Of a stretch of DNA of 64,000 nt, positions 21,000 through 31,884 are shown piece after piece. Below the pieces are notes generated by a model that did not search any database, was not told the DNA's origin, and was given only the letters and a program-made list of their open reading frames with translations. Every line of letters begins with the position of its first letter. Positions within the stretch are counted from its first letter, which is position 1. The translations under genes were made by a program, and so were the position numbers. The DNA is from Ectobius pallidus (Eukaryota > Arthropoda > Insecta > Blattodea > Ectobiidae). The stretch spans positions 93,199,882-93,263,881 of the forward strand of contig CAXKWD010000005.1 of the NCBI GenBank assembly GCA_964059195.1, given 5' to 3'.

Positions 21000-22050
21000 G
21001 AAGTGAAATCGCACAAAAAATGAAGCCCCCCCCACACCTCTGCTGGTTTTTTTTATTTTTAGTTTAGTAGACTGAAATAAATACATAAATAAATAAGTAA
21101 CGTTGCAAATTAACATTCATGTTATGTAAAAAAAGTCTTACGTGAAACACATAACTTCCTCTACGCAAATAAAAGTTTTGGCTCTTAGTATATTATGTAC
21201 GACATAGGCCCTACTATTAATGTGAAATGGTTATAAAAAGAAGATTTTGTCTTTACCATGTTTCGAATAGCATCCCTGAAGGATACATAACCAAAATAAG
21301 ATATGATTAATACACTCACGTTACTTTTTGGCCCTGAGCATGAGCTTATATAGAATAAGAGGCCGTATTACAAAGAGTGCATATTCAGTTATTTCAGCCT
21401 GATGCAAAGCCTTATTGTTCACCAGATGAGAGTTTCTACAAACAGCGGATGGATGGCTTATTAACTATTCAGAGATTTTGTGATTTTTTTTGTTTTTCAA
21501 ATAAAGGTGTTATTTCTCAATACAAGCTCTCGTGTACACATTTTAAACAAAGTCGTTAGAAAAAATCGCGAAGTTTTTTTTTTCTTCTTCGTGTAAAATG
21601 TCATTAGGCCTAAAGGTAATAGCAGGAGGTCGTCAATCTCTGTATAACATCTCCAAAAGATTAAAATTAGAATTGACTAAATGTTGTTTTCATACGAATT
21701 TTCGTTCTCGATCTAGGCTGTTGACAAACGCACACACTGACATGTGTCTAAAAATTGCATTTTTGGATTCAAAGTAGGCCTAATACCTTAAAACGTGTAT
21801 TTATGTTAAAAACTAAACTTCTAATTTCGAGGTCGAACACAACACTTCATCTATCTATAGTGCCTATGGTACGGATAGAGGAATTAAAAATCTATTGTGA
21901 GACATTCACAATACAATATTTCGAGCATTGAATCAACACTGCGATTTTCTCACGTCACTTCTGGACATGAGGAAAAGGTCAAGTGCTTATTCCATTGTCC
22001 TCTCTCACTCAAGACCGAGCAGGAATAAGCACTTGTGACTTTAGGTTAAG
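21000..22050. other. Unassigned AT-rich sequence
   Basis: No gene or repeat terminus recognised. A short palindromic pair 'aagtgcttattcc...ggaataagcacttg' at about 21980-22034 could form a hairpin next to the mariner end. Confidence 0.4.
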
Positions 22051-22052
22051 TA

Positions 22053-22942
22053 CTAGGCGCGTTTTTAAAGTAAGTACGGTACCGATAATTTAAAATAGAT
22101 AAAGAACAGTATTTTCCAAATATGTTATTTTATTATCATTCATTACCTTACACCTACACTGCTTCTCCACATAGTCACTGCCGTTATTCAGGCACTTGTC
22201 ATAACGGGAAACCAGTTTTTATATGCCTTCGTCAAAGAATGAAGCCGCCTGTCAGCACTTCTTGTTTCACATCATCATCGTCGTTGAAATGTTTTCCGTC
22301 AAGGAATTTCTTCAGATGAAGAAACAGATAAAAATCCCTTGGTGCCAAATCCGGACTGTAGGGAAGGTGGTCGAATTGTTCCCAACCAAATGATGCGATC
22401 AGATCTTGCACATTTTCACGACCTTCCTTCAACTGTCTAACCGACTTGTCGTAACGGGAAACAAGTTTTTGTATGCCTTTGTCAAAAAATGAAGCCGCCT
22501 GTCAGCACTTCTTGTTTCACATCATCATCGTCGTTGAAACTGTTTTCCGTCAAGGAATTTATTCAGATGAAGAAACAGATAAAAATCCCTTTGTGCCAAA
22601 TCCGGACTGTAGGGAAGGTGGTCGAATTGTTCTCAACCAAATGATGCGATCAGATCTTGCACATTTTCACGACCTTCCTTGAACTGTCTAACCCACTTCC
22701 TCACTATTCCATCACTCATTATTGTTTCCCCATAAACCTCACACAGTTGGCGATGAATGTTTGCTGGCGTAACATTTCTCGCGTTTAAAAAACGATTCAC
22801 TGATCTGACTTCACAGTCGGCAATAGGAAAACACAAAGTGGCGATCGCTCACACTTGCGTCTGGCTTCCTAATGGATAAGGGAAGTGATCGCGCATGCTC
22901 AAAATTGAGACTGCAACGGTACTTACTTTAAAAACATGTGTG
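22053..22942 (-). mobile_element. mariner-type deletion derivative
   Basis: The TIRs share GTTTTTAAAGTAAGTAC (left 22061-22077; the right arm is inverted, ending near 22937) and the element is bounded by TA (22051-22052, 22943-22944). It encodes only the N-terminal HTH part and the very C-terminus of a mariner transposase, the latter in two ~250-bp tandem copies. Confidence 0.8.
22195..22836 (-). pseudogene. mariner transposase, internally deleted and duplicated
   Basis: The N-terminal part (22836-22633) reads CEVRSVNRFLNARNVTPANI and SDGIVRKWVRQFKEGRENV, the paired-like helix-turn-helix region. It jumps directly to DLIASFGWEQFDHLPYSPDL, which normally lies near the end of a ~345-aa protein and bears the second catalytic Asp of the DD34D triad. 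The first Asp and the following ~180 residues are deleted. The end segment (SPDLAPRDFYLFLHLKKFLD and the rest) is present twice, around 22195-22442 and 22445-22693. It cannot be functional. Confidence 0.85.
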
Positions 22943-22944
22943 TA

Positions 22945-23755
22945 GGAATGGCTTTTGTCACCTGTCACCAATGTCCATACTTGGATGCTCACACAATAAA
23001 ATCTTGAATAAAAATCACATATCCTCCATAGACATGGATGTAGGGCAATATACAAGAAAAAGTGACATTTTTCTTAATTTGTATACAAGAAGACCTAATG
23101 TATAATTCTATTTATTCATTCAAGAGTTACAAAAGATAGATTTGTAGGCCTAGGCCTATATTGTTTGCGGCTTTACGAGAAAATCCAGTTAATTTTATGA
23201 ATTAGGCCTACTTCCGGATGAGTGTTCATCATGTGACGAGCTTGTATGAAAATCTTCTGGTATAATTATAATCGAAGAGGCAAGAGGAGAATTGTTCAAT
23301 AGACAGTACTTTTTTTTAGGCGGTAAAGCTAAGTTGCTGTCCCGCATATTGAAAGGGACATCTGAGTTGCGGCCAGGTAATTATGTGTTGATCGGCCTAT
23401 TAGATTTACCCAGGAGACACCGCGGGGAGGTTGGCTAAGTAGTCTCCCGAAAATCTGTGCTTGTAGTCAATTAGAGAGTTTTATACAACACAATGCCACT
23501 GTCTGATGTCAAGTTAGCGGCAACAATTTGAACCTTTTTTTTTACAACTTGTCAATTTAAAAAGTTATCATGTTATAATTTCAAATTACCTATCTTTTTA
23601 TTAATTGTGGAGTACGAAATCATCACGATAGAATTTCAAATTACCTATTTGTTTATTAATTAAGACCATTAATTCAGTTTTTTTGTCTGTATTCAGTGTT
23701 GAGTTATTTACTAGAATTAACAGCAGCAATACTAAAAATATATTTGGTAATTTCG
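22945..23755. other. Unassigned sequence
   Basis: AT-rich, with two near-copies of 'atagaatttcaaattaccta' / 'ataatttcaaattaccta' (about 23575 and 23630). No gene seen. Confidence 0.35.
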
Positions 23756-23761
23756 AATTTG

Positions 23762-24280
23762 TCCGCCGCTGTGGCGTAGGGGATGCGTTCGCTCCTCTCA
23801 CGCAGCGGGCCGCGGGTTCGATTCCTGGTCGGGACAAGTTACCTAGATTGGGTTTTTCTCACTTAGCACCTACCTTAATCCATTAATATGAAAATGGTTT
23901 TAATGGTCTAAGTATAATTTGAAAATTTAAGATCTGACTCTTTGTATGACTTGAAGAAATCTGACAAGTGTCGGGTAACTTTAGGCCCTTGTGGTCCCCC
24001 GATATTATCTGGCCGTCATTATCATCTTCATCCCATCCTCGCCTTGTTTGGAGTGAGTGTGTGTGTGAATGATGTGTCTCCTCCTATGTGTTCGTGTTGT
24101 CTCGGAGGTGGCCCCGGCATTGGGCTGATCACTCATCCGGGGAGGCCCTCCATGTCCTTGCCTGGTCAAAAAAGTATGTATCTGATCCAAAGATAATCCC
24201 TCTCCCGACAGGTCGCGGTCCTGTAAGACCCGGGTGGCTTGGGTCGCTTAAATCCTAAAAGGGAGAGGTAAAACTAAGAT
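23762..24280 (+). mobile_element. tRNA-derived SINE, family B
   Basis: The head carries box A-like 'gtggcgtaggggatgcg' and exact box B GGTTCGATTCC (23815-23825). The long body includes 'gtgtctcctcctatgtg', 'gaggtggccccggcattggg' and 'ccctctcccgacaggtcg'. Other copies: 33556-33947 (+), 44005-44335 (-), 62868-63293 (-). Confidence 0.8.
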
Positions 24281-24610
24281 AAAGAAAGAAGATGAAAGAA
24301 AGTTTCGATTTTCGGTGGGATTCGTGATATGGTACAGTTAGGGTACGCTGATTTCTACATTGAATCGCATCAAACATAGCACTTAGCACCTACCTTAATT
24401 AATCTGAAAATGATTTTAATTGATCTATAATTTGAAAATTTAAGATCTGACTCTTTGTATGACTTGAGGAGATCTGATCTAACCACATTGTTGCTAAGAA
24501 TGTAAACATTATGTGAGCTTAATATAAACAACAACACAGAGCAATAATCAACCAGGGCTAAAACTAAAAAATAAGTATCACCACAACTAATGTCTCAGCC
24601 GGGTAGATTA

Positions 24611-24814
24611 TTATTTCGGCCGCAACTCGCAGGATTGCGTGTACGGTATAACCATGCGGCGCGGTGCTTTGGGAACTGCGGCACGAAATGCACGCAAGAT
24701 GAACGTGCGGTGTCGCAACGTCGCCGGAGGTATCTGCAGTTCCCCATCTGACAATACCCGAAACGAGTGAAGAAGGAAACCTGAAGTAAACAAAAACCAG
24801 TATGCCTGTCTCAT
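24611..24814 (-). other. GC-rich open segment of unknown nature
   Basis: The ~200-bp stretch is clearly richer in GC and CpG than its surroundings ('cggccgcaactcgcagg', 'catgcggcgcggtgc', 'caacgtcgccgg'). The minus frame (67 codons from an ATG at about 24814, MRQAYWFLFTSG...) matches no family I know. It may be a CpG-rich promoter or first exon, or another repeat. Confidence 0.25.
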
Positions 24815-24886
24815 TCTTATGTCATACGAGTAATGTGCTAGAGTGATACGGATGTAGTGTTTTTTGTTTACTTCAGGTTTCCTTCT
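24771..24886. repeat. Perfect 26-bp inverted repeat (hairpin)
   Basis: Arms 24771-24796 and 24861-24886 are exact reverse complements, separated by 64 nt. The core is AAACCTGAAGTAAAC. Confidence 0.8.
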
Positions 24887-24899
24887 TAGAACGGCCAGA

Positions 24900-25560
24900 C
24901 TTCAGTATCATAGACCATAACGTAGTATAAGTAGCCTATGTGCACACGATTTTGTAGTAATCAATAGGATTACGTGTAAGTTAGAACGTCTTTTAGTTAT
25001 TGCTTTAGATCGTTTGTAAGATTATTTCATCTGGTGATATAAAGAATTGTGCCATTACGTGTCCGTGATTATATCTTATCAGCTGATCTGATGTAATGAC
25101 CAATTTCAACAGGTACTCGTGCACTAAAGAAAAACATTTTAGTCTTTTGTTTTCTATGTTTTGACCTTCCAGAGCGTTATATGTCATTGTCTGATACGAT
25201 TTATCAGTATCATTATTCAGTGTTGCACTCCGTATGTAGGCCTGTATGGGGAAATTATTTATGAAGTTCTTAATATAACATTCCCTCAGAGGTTTTCTCC
25301 TGCCTTCTAGGTGAATAATAATTATGTAAAGACTATATGATCCCGAGGTCTCTGTGGCGATTGGAAGTCAATCTCGCTATCCCATGAGCCAAGTAAGGTG
25401 ACCAACTTAATTTGGAATGATGGGATTTGAGTATGTGTGTGTGTGTGTGTTTATTTTATTTTATTTATTTATTTATTTATTTATTTTGTTTTTACATATT
25501 AACCCGTTAGAGCTATATGTAGAGTTTTGTTTTGTGGACTAAGGATATATTACTACTGAC
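24900..25560. repeat. Unassigned sequence with (GT)n and (TTTA)n
   Basis: (GT)n at about 25434-25450 is followed by (TTTA/TTAT)n to about 25490. Nothing else recognised. Confidence 0.5.
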
Positions 25561-25692
25561 CATGTTTGCTGCTATCTCTGTCCCTGGCAACCTCATTGTC
25601 TTTAGTGTTGCCAAATTTTCGCATAATGTTTGTGAATGTACTCAATGTTTTCCACATCTAAAGTGGTATCCGGTGTTTTTCTAATTTCTCCT

Positions 25693-25800
25693 AGTAATCC
25701 TTTTGTTGAAAGAACATTTAGCATTATGAACAATCTATGGAGCCCTGAAAGAAACAGAGTTGGTGTTAATCTTGTGAAAGCAGAAATTTGTGTACAGTGA
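25693..25800 (+). pseudogene. hAT C-terminal dimerisation domain fragment
   Basis: The frame reads SNPFVERTFSIMNNLW then SPERNRVGVNLVKAEI before a stop. This is the hAT C-terminal signature (S.A.VERxFSxM...RN.L....VKAxI). No upstream catalytic core is readable next to it. The matching central fragment may be the one at 17.6 kb. Confidence 0.65.
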
Positions 25801-25851
25801 GTGCATTTTGAAATTATCATGCCAAAAACTTTCTCAGTTCATTAAAAGTAA

Positions 25852-25854
<3 letters not shown>

Positions 25855-25897
<43 letters not shown>
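25855..25897. repeat. (AAT)n microsatellite
   Basis: About 14 uninterrupted AAT units. Confidence 0.9.
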
Positions 25898-25900
<3 letters not shown>

Positions 25901-26529
25901 CAAGTAAGGAAGGGCAGAATGTAATTTTCTTATGGAATAATACTGTAACACATGTAGCTTTGTACTGTATGTACTGTCAAAAATTATGTTTCAGTAAATA
26001 AGATCATTTAGTAATTTTATTAGTAGCTCTAGCTTACAGCTTGTTGCCACTTTCATTAATATGCTTATATGTAAAATGTTTCGCTAAACCTATACATTTT
26101 TTGGTGAAACCTATATTTTAGAACGTCTACTACTCCACTCATTGATTCAACCCTCGTGGTTGGCTGGTATTTTGTCATTTGAAATTTGGTAACACTACTT
26201 GTCCTACAGTTCGCTCCGTCCTAGATCACAATGTTTCATTACCAGGCAGAGGAAAGTACGTACGAATGCCTTCAAGTAAACTCAATCGGTTACTTCTCGA
26301 AGAACCTTTGGCGTTGCCTTCTTAGTTGTAAACAGACTTGGTATCCATAGTTCCAAGATCAAAGATTGAATGGCATGCATTTTGCACGTAGACCCTACCG
26401 AGGGAATTCTTTAACTAGAATAACATGCAATATTGCGGAATTTTCTGTGTCCATGTGAATTAGTAAAACATTCCTGATGCTCCACATCTCTGCAATTTCA
26501 ACTGTAGTAATCATATAGTGTAATCCAAA

Positions 26530-26860
26530 TCATAAAAGCCTCGTCTCACTCCACCGCCCGAGACCCGGAATGTCTATGTGTCACCTTCTAGTGAGGATCG
26601 CTCATTGTTCGGTAATCCTAGAATTAGTGTATTTAGAAAGTACACATTCTTCTGATTTCGCCGACATAATTGTTATTATACACTAACACACTGGGTGCAA
26701 CTATTCAACACGGCACACGACACTGGACTGGACAATCTCCAGAAAAGACAGAAACTTGTTAGTATGGGTTCTAGGCCTTTAGTGAGGGTAGCCTATTGTT
26801 CAATAATCTCGACAGTTAAGTAGCAGGGGGAAGTATTATCTGGGTAGCTCCAAGAACTGA
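26530..26860 (+). repeat. Left arm of an 8-11 kb-spaced inverted repeat
   Basis: 'ctccaccgcccgagacccgg' matches, inverted, 'cccgggtctcggggggtgga' at 37352-37372. 'aacacactgggtgcaactat', 'cacgacactg' and 'taagtagcagggggaagt' match, inverted, 34293-34470. About 350 bp of the right arm has no partner here. Confidence 0.6.
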
Positions 26861-26869
26861 CGTTTTTAA

Positions 26870-28098
26870 GAATTGGAACAGTCTATAATCACTTTTTAGT
26901 TTAACGTTTAATTGCAGTATTTGCGAGCAGATTTCCTGTGGGTTGTACGCCTATATAGTCACTGCTGTTAATATTATGACTTCTTTTGAAGATTTAGGTA
27001 ATAATCTGTTAATAGGAACTTTTTACTGACCTTGTGTCACAGGAAAAATCGTAACTGACAAAGTTTAGGCTATGCAAATAATAAATTTGTGATTACACGT
27101 ACTAACAATGGTCACAACAAATCAAAGAATGAAAGCTGAATACACAATAGGTGAAATTCAGTAAGTAAATATGTGATTCTTTAATATACTGAGCGATCAT
27201 TTGATTGCAGCAATAACAACTTCTGAAATGGCCAAGATAGAATTTCCTGCAGAAAGTTACGAAATGGCCAGATATTGTGTTCGAGTTGGGTCCGATACAG
27301 TAAATACAATACAGTAGGTCTACAACAGGGTTACTAAAGAAAATATCCTTATAAAGCCCCACTCTTGAGTATTCAGGCGTCACAATACACAACTGAACAG
27401 TGGATTAACTGTTTTTTTTATTAACAATTAACAGTGATTAACAACTGGATTTTTTGTATAAATATTTATATAAAATAAAAAATAAGTTTGAAAAAAAAAG
27501 TGAGCTGATTTTCATAGTTATTGAGGGCGTGAGATTTAATCACACGATTGTTTATTGAGTATAAGAAATACTCATTACGATACTAGAATGTCATTTAGCT
27601 CATACGTATTCTTTCTATTTGGACCAATAACATATAATAATGAGACTGAAATCAGGTAATGCCAGATTTGATTCGCTCTCTTTATCGGAGTTTGGTTTAT
27701 CACCTCTCAAAAAAAGCGATAAAGATACCTCCTCTTTTCTTTATATTCTAATCAATCTACCGGAGAATATCTGCATACGTCACCATTGTCGTGTTACGTT
27801 AGGATTTATACTAGACTTAAAGTGAATTGCGCTTACATCTGTTCAGGAATCAGCAGTTTCTTATGGGAAATGTATTCCATAGTTCAGCAACATTGGCATT
27901 TAATAACAATTAATGGTGGATAACAAGCAAGTTTTCGCTAGATCGTGGAATATAAGAAAGTGCACCATTTAGGGCGGGTTGGGTGGGACCGATTCATTCC
28001 AAGGGGCAACCTGTTTTTGGATTTTCCCCAGAACTATAACAATAATATGCTTATATTTTACGCAAGATAATCTCAATATTTCAGCAAACAATACTTGA
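26870..28098. other. Unassigned AT-rich sequence
   Basis: No exon, transposase motif or repeat end recognised. Confidence 0.35.
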
Positions 28099-28099
28099 A

Positions 28100-28179
28100 T
28101 AAAATCAGGTAAACTGATATAACAAAGTGCCAGTATGCTTTTTTAATCAGTAATAATTGCAGTTATGATATACAGAAAA

Positions 28180-28214
<35 letters not shown>

Positions 28215-29936
28215 GATCTCCGAGTTAAACTCCAGATCGATTCATTAAGCAGGGCTTACGGAAGAACAAAGGTCTAAAGTTTGATTCTTAACCTTAATTC
28301 ATATTGGTATGCACTGATATACTAATTCTTAAAATATGTAAACATTTTACAAAATGCATTGACAATGAAATAGTACAGTAAGCCAATAAGAAGAGGATAG
28401 TTCCACCTAGCGGTATGCAGTTTTGTTCTGAGTATAGGCTTATGCAATTTTAACGCAACGCAATAACTTTAAAGCTAGTTTCTGTTCGTGAAATAACATT
28501 TATAGGCTTATGTTATTCTTTAGGAATGATGTAGGTCAATGAATTCCCAGTTTTTTTTTTTAAAGAAAAATGTAATACTTATTTAAGCACATTGACAAAA
28601 TAGGACACAAGAATGGAATAGGCTCAATTTAACACAATTGATAATAATAAAAAAAAAAATTTGCTTCAGGGTGGACTCGAACGTGATATCTCTTGATTAC
28701 TAGACAAGCATCTTACCCCAAGACCAAACTACACTACGAATTTGAGTGTCCAATACCATAGAATACTATCTCGTGGTAGCTCACAGAAAAGAAAAATCAT
28801 CGTATTTCGAAATTAGGCTATATTTCGAGCCTTCTAGTTATCTTATGTTACAATATAGAATAATTTCATTCATTGGTAACATAATATTCGCGATATTCTA
28901 GTCATAAATGCGAATTTGGCCCTCACTAAAGCAGAGTACCAACTTAACCAAATTCTCAGAAGTTAATGTTTTTATTTATTAAGAGGTCAGGGATTATAAA
29001 TCTGACATAGGCTGAAGTAAAATTCAATGCTTTAATCTAATTGTAATCAATTTTAGCAAAATAATTAGTCATTATACAACAGCATTTCGTCTATAATCGT
29101 ACATATGGGAACATTTGTTTTTCATGTAGGTGTCAACTGTCCATGGCAACTGAAGGAAGCTTTATAAGCTGTCATTAATTGATGACGCTATAAGAAAGAA
29201 CCGAGAATTTGATTTTGCATTTGAAGAAGGTGCCTTCTTTTTACCCTCCTTTACTAAAGAAGGTTTCGACAGGAATTGAAGGGTTGTACCAGAATTACTC
29301 TTTATTTACCTTAGTTACGGGACTCGCCCGCTGATTGGTTGGCCGCGAGCCAATCAAAATGCTTCGAAATGAACCAAAATATTATAATTAATTTGACTGA
29401 TAATTACTCTTTATTTCGGTACTGGACAACCGATTAGGTCCAAATTCAATAGGCTTATTGCCATGATTGTTATAAATAAGTATATGAAGTTTCATGAAAA
29501 TCCGATAAAGCGTATTTGAGTTACCGCGCCTTTTCTTATATGATACCATAAAAGGGCACTAAATTGGGTATTATTCCGGTACCGGCCAACCGATTTGGTC
29601 CAATATCAACAGACATCTTCCCATAGACATTATAAATAGGTATTCCAAGTTTCATGAAAATCCGATAAAGCGTATGTGAGTTATGGCGCCTTTAAAATAT
29701 ACACTAAATTGGGTTTTACTCCGGTACCGGTGAACCGATTTGGTCCAATTTCAATAGGGTTCTTCCCATGGACATTATAAACGCGTATACCAAGTTTCAT
29801 TAAAATTCGATAAAGCGTATTTGAGTTAGAGCGCGTACAGACACACGGACGGACGGACGGACGGACGGACAGACGGACAGACATTTTTCGTCCCCCACAC
29901 AATCTCATAAAGTACCATACTGGCACTTAATAAATG
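28100..29936 (-). mobile_element. Compound tRNA-SINE/minisatellite element, left half of a palindrome
   Basis: It starts with 'aaaatcaggtaaactgat' and 'aacaaagtgccagtatg' (28100-28136), includes the SINE body 'aagcagggcttacggaagaa' (about 28240) and a T-run. It then carries three ~150-bp units (29390-29860), a (GGAC)n/(GACA)n patch at 29838-29882, and the terminal 'catactggcactt' (to 29928). The head-to-head partner follows. Confidence 0.65.
28662..28740 (-). mobile_element. tRNA-like SINE head
   Basis: Minus strand: 'GTAGTTTGGTCTTGGGGTAA' (box A region), an anticodon-like stem CTTGT...TCAAG, box B GTTCGAGTCCACC (28670-28682), then a run of T. The acceptor stem does not pair, so I call it SINE-derived and not a functional tRNA. 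Confidence 0.6.
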
Positions 29937-31115
29937 GATGAGATTGTGTGGTGGACGAAAAAATGTCTGTCCGTCTGTCCGTGTGTCTGTACGCACCATA
30001 ACTCAAATACGCTTTTTCGGATTTTCATGAAACTTGGATAACACATTTATAATGTCCATGGGAAGAACCCTATTGATATTGAACCAAATCGGTTCACCGG
30101 TACCGGAGTAATGCCCAATTTAGTGCCTATTTTAATAGATTATGGCGCCTTTCTAATAGAAAGGCGCCATCACTCAAATACGCTGTAGCGGATTTCCATG
30201 AAACTTGGTATACCCATTTATGACGTCCATGAGAAGTGCCCTATTGAATTTGAACCTAATCTGTTGACAGGTACCGGAGTAAAACCCAATTTAGTGTCTA
30301 CTTTAAAGGCGCAATAACTCAAATACGCTTTATCGGATATTTATGAAACTTCGTATACGCATTTATAATGTCCATGGGAAGACGTTTATTGATATTGGAC
30401 CAAATCGGTTGGCCAGTACCGGAATAATGCCCAATTTAGTGTTTTTATGTTAATATATAAGAAGTCGCGATAACTCAAATATGCTTTATTGGATTTTCCT
30501 GAAATTTTGTATACCCATTTATAATGTACGTGGAAAGACGTCTACTGATATTGGACCAAATCGGTAGACCGGTACCGGAGTAAAACCCAATTTAGTGTAT
30601 ATTTTAAAGACGCGGTAACTGAAATACGCGTTACCGGATTTTTATGAAACTTGGTATACACATTTATAATGTCCATGGGAAGATATCTATTCATAATGGA
30701 TAAAATCGGTTGACCTGTTTCGGAGTAATGCTCAATTTAGTGCCTATTTTATGGTAATATACGTATTCGAAAGAATTTATAAAAAAAATGAAAATCAGTT
30801 ATCTTGACAACATAGCCTATTGTTTTACTGTGATCTTGTAAGGCCTTGGAAATTAAAATACAGGTAGCTATGACAAAAAACATATTGATTTACATGCGCT
30901 TATCCAACTAGACCGTTAAAATCACAGAACAAATGACCCAGGTGGCCGAGATGGTAGACCTTTCTTCTTCCGTAAGCCCTGCTTAATGAATAAATCTGGA
31001 GTTTAACTTGGAAATCAATTTAAAAAAAAACATATTCTGCATATCATAATTGCAGTCATAACTGATTAAACCAAAACATACTGGCACTTTGTTACATCAG
31101 TTTACCTGATTTTAT
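29937..31115 (+). mobile_element. Compound tRNA-SINE/minisatellite element, right half
   Basis: Reads 'gagattgtgtggtggacg', a GTCTGTCC-rich patch, then five ~150-bp units each containing 'aactcaaatacgct', 'atgaaacttgg', 'cattataatgtccatggg' or close variants and 'ggtaccggagtaa'. Then come 'atacaggtagctatgaca', a reduced tRNA-like head 'ggtggccgagatggtaga', the SINE body, and the end 'cagtttacctgatttta'. Units alternate between 'taatgcccaattta' and 'taaaacccaattta' types. Confidence 0.7.
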
Positions 31116-31209
31116 TAATTATTGGGTTTCTATCCCGCCTACGATCGTGTTTTGTTCATAGAAAACATCCACAATGAATGTGTGATATATATTTTATTAC
31201 TTATCTACT

Positions 31210-31880
31210 CTTATACAATTCAACGGCCCTAAATAGCGTGCTTGCTCGCCCGCTTCGTGAGACATCGGGTATACTCGGCGATGTTCGTCTCTCGCAGTCT
31301 AAACTTTCATGACGACTACAAAATTAGGAAGGAAAACTGTTTCTTTATTATATAAGGCCTAAGTGAAATGAACACAATGAACAAATATTCTAATTTATTT
31401 TTACTTACAATTTTCATAGCTCTGAACCACCTTAAAAATCCTGGAGTCAATGAATAATGGCGGGCGAAGCCGGGGGCAACAGCTGTAAAATATTGATGGT
31501 TTTATTTCTTGAAATATCGCTGATAATAAACCATTCCTTCCCTTGAAACATTATATAATTTCTGAAAATTACACTGAATTGATAAAATAAAATTCACATC
31601 ATATTCATGTCAATAAACAGTTGAGAAACAATATGTATTATGTGTTCACCCATGGCCTCCTTTATAGGTTCTTTGGAACTGCATAATCGATTCTGATATA
31701 GTTTTCCCAGGGGGCGCTTTAAAGCCGGAATTTTAGCTGTTTCATTAATTATTAATGGGTTAGTTTATGAATGATTCGCGTGCAAGTGTTAATAAATATA
31801 ATGCTTTAATAATTATTATTATGCTCTTAATTTTTAATTTTTAAAAGAATTATCGTGGGCGAAGCCACGGGCACCTCCTA
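31210..31880 (+). mobile_element. Helitron-like block, inverted copy of 16325-17050
   Basis: Carries 'ctaaatagcgtgcttgctcg', 'gggcgaagccgggggcaac' (31448) and 'gtgggcgaagccacgggcac' (31855), followed by CTCCTAG. It matches the 16.3 kb block on the opposite strand over about 700 bp. Confidence 0.6.
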
Positions 31881-31884
31881 GTTT

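Noticed and set aside
26680..26750. Third long-TIR terminus ('gacactggactggac')
   Set aside because: It resembles ACTGGAC but has no TA at the expected edge, no inverted partner starting GTCCAGT, and no gene of the family nearby.
29838..29990. CRISPR-like or telomere-like short repeats (GGAC/GACA)
   Set aside because: This is a simple tandem patch inside the compound element, present in its other copies; there are no spacers.
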